Source: Syntrophomonadaceae bacterium (lineage in GTDB: Bacteria; Bacillota; Syntrophomonadia; Syntrophomonadales; Syntrophomonadaceae). From it: a DNA stretch of 6,177 nt. The notes below the pieces were generated by a model. That model ran no database searches and was not told where the DNA came from. It saw only the letters and a program-made list of their open reading frames with translations. The stretch covers positions 1 to 6,177 of the forward strand of contig JAQUBU010000141.1 in the NCBI GenBank assembly GCA_028686565.1, given 5' to 3'. Below are positions 5,711-6,177 of this stretch, piece by piece. Each line of letters starts with the position of its first letter. The stretch's first letter is position 1. The position numbers and the translations under genes were made by a program.

Positions 5711-6177
5711 ATGATTATAGTGCAAAAGCATTATTCTGATTCAGATTGTAAAACTGCTTTAACAGCAGGTATTAATGAGATTTTTGCTGATAGGCAGGAA
5801 GCCCCGGTTTTTCTTTGCATAGGCTCTGATCGCCATATACTTGATTGTTTTGGACCGCTGGCCGGAACCATGATCAAAGAGAAAAATTCTGATATGCTGG
5901 TATTTGGCACCCTTGATAAACCATTACATGCCAAAAATCTCAGCCAGGAAATAGCCGCTATTAAAAAACAGTTTAAAAACCGGGTGGCTATAGCTATTGA
6001 TGCATCTTCCGGCAATAACGAAGAGTTAGGAATAATAAAAATAAGGGAAGTTTCTTTGCTTCCGGGCAAGGCACTTTCCAAGGGATTGCCTGCTATTGGT
6101 GATTATTCCATTATAGGCATGATGGGTATCAGAGTTGACCGAAGAGACTTGAAGAGTTTGCATCAGGGCAGCTTAAG
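5711..6177 (+). CDS. yyaC: YyaC-family sporulation protein (DUF1256, GPR/HybD-like protease fold), 3' end cut off
   Basis: The frame is open for 155 codons and runs off the window; most of the family core is present. YyaC is a sporulation-associated protein of spore formers related in fold to the spore protease GPR and the HybD hydrogenase maturation protease; its precise substrate is not established to my knowledge. Seen here are CIGSDR (36-41), D45 in LDCFGPLAG (44-52), GTLDKPLHAKN (66-76), D97 in AIDAS (95-99), LLPGKALSKGLPAIGDYSI (about 116-134) and a following GMMG segment. D45 and D97 correspond by position to the two aspartates of GPR, an inference from memory. The first motif is slightly off the usual GDxLGPL, with Leu replacing the Gly before D45. 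The gene shares an operon with hisC (zero gap). In Bacillus yyaC lies close to the replication origin, so the window might also be origin-proximal. Confidence 0.85.
   Translation, partial: MIIVQKHYSDSDCKTALTAGINEIFADRQEAPVFLCIGSDRHILDCFGPLAGTMIKEKNSDMLVFGTLDKPLHAKNLSQEIAAIKKQFKNRVAIAIDASSGNNEELGIIKIREVSLLPGKALSKGLPAIGDYSIIGMMGIRVDRRDLKSLHQGSL

Noticed and set aside
5731..6081. A 116-codon open frame on the minus strand
   Set aside because: It is antisense to yyaC, whose family motifs are clear on the plus strand, and its low-complexity hydrophobic translation is typical of a shadow frame.

Overview
The window looks like the chromosome of an endospore-forming, low-GC Firmicute, probably an anaerobic clostridial lineage of the Syntrophomonas type. 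The reasons are a YyaC-type sporulation gene, a DnaD/DnaB-family replication protein (a Firmicute family), strong AGGAGG-like ribosome binding sites, sigma-A-like promoters, AT-rich spacers and a PaaK-type aryl-acetate ligase common in anaerobes. The order-level placement is an inference.

All genes are on the + strand and form two blocks. Block 1 (about 113-3221) is a replication-like module. An extended -10 promoter drives a protein with an N-terminal winged-helix-like region, a short coiled coil and two DnaD/DnaB-type C-terminal domains (176-1363). Next come a compact hairpin with a T-tract, a divergent DnaB-family hexameric helicase starting with TTG (1414-2781), and a one-base-overlapping gene for a small acidic protein I do not recognise (2781-3092). 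A terminator at 3198-3221 closes the block. The DnaD-like protein could recruit or load the helicase, and the small protein could be an accessory or modulator. The helicase keeps its nucleotide-binding motifs but has lost about 11 residues around the usual arginine-finger segment, so it is unlikely to be the housekeeping replicative helicase.

The 178-base spacer at 3093-3270 holds a good promoter (3092-3120) that would read into the terminator about 75-95 bases later. That arrangement suggests a small RNA or an attenuated leader. A second, weaker -10 lies just before paaK.

Block 2 (3271 to the window end) is metabolic and sporulation-related: a phenylacetate-CoA ligase (paaK), a HisC-family aminotransferase, and a YyaC family gene cut off by the window edge. 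The gaps are 25 and 0 bases, so it reads as one operon. A stand-alone hisC next to paaK, with no other histidine genes in view, raises the possibility that the aminotransferase works on aromatic amino acids and the ligase on the matching aryl-acetates.

No tRNA, rRNA, CRISPR array, insertion sequence or clear attachment site was seen. Positions 1-112 show nothing I can support.
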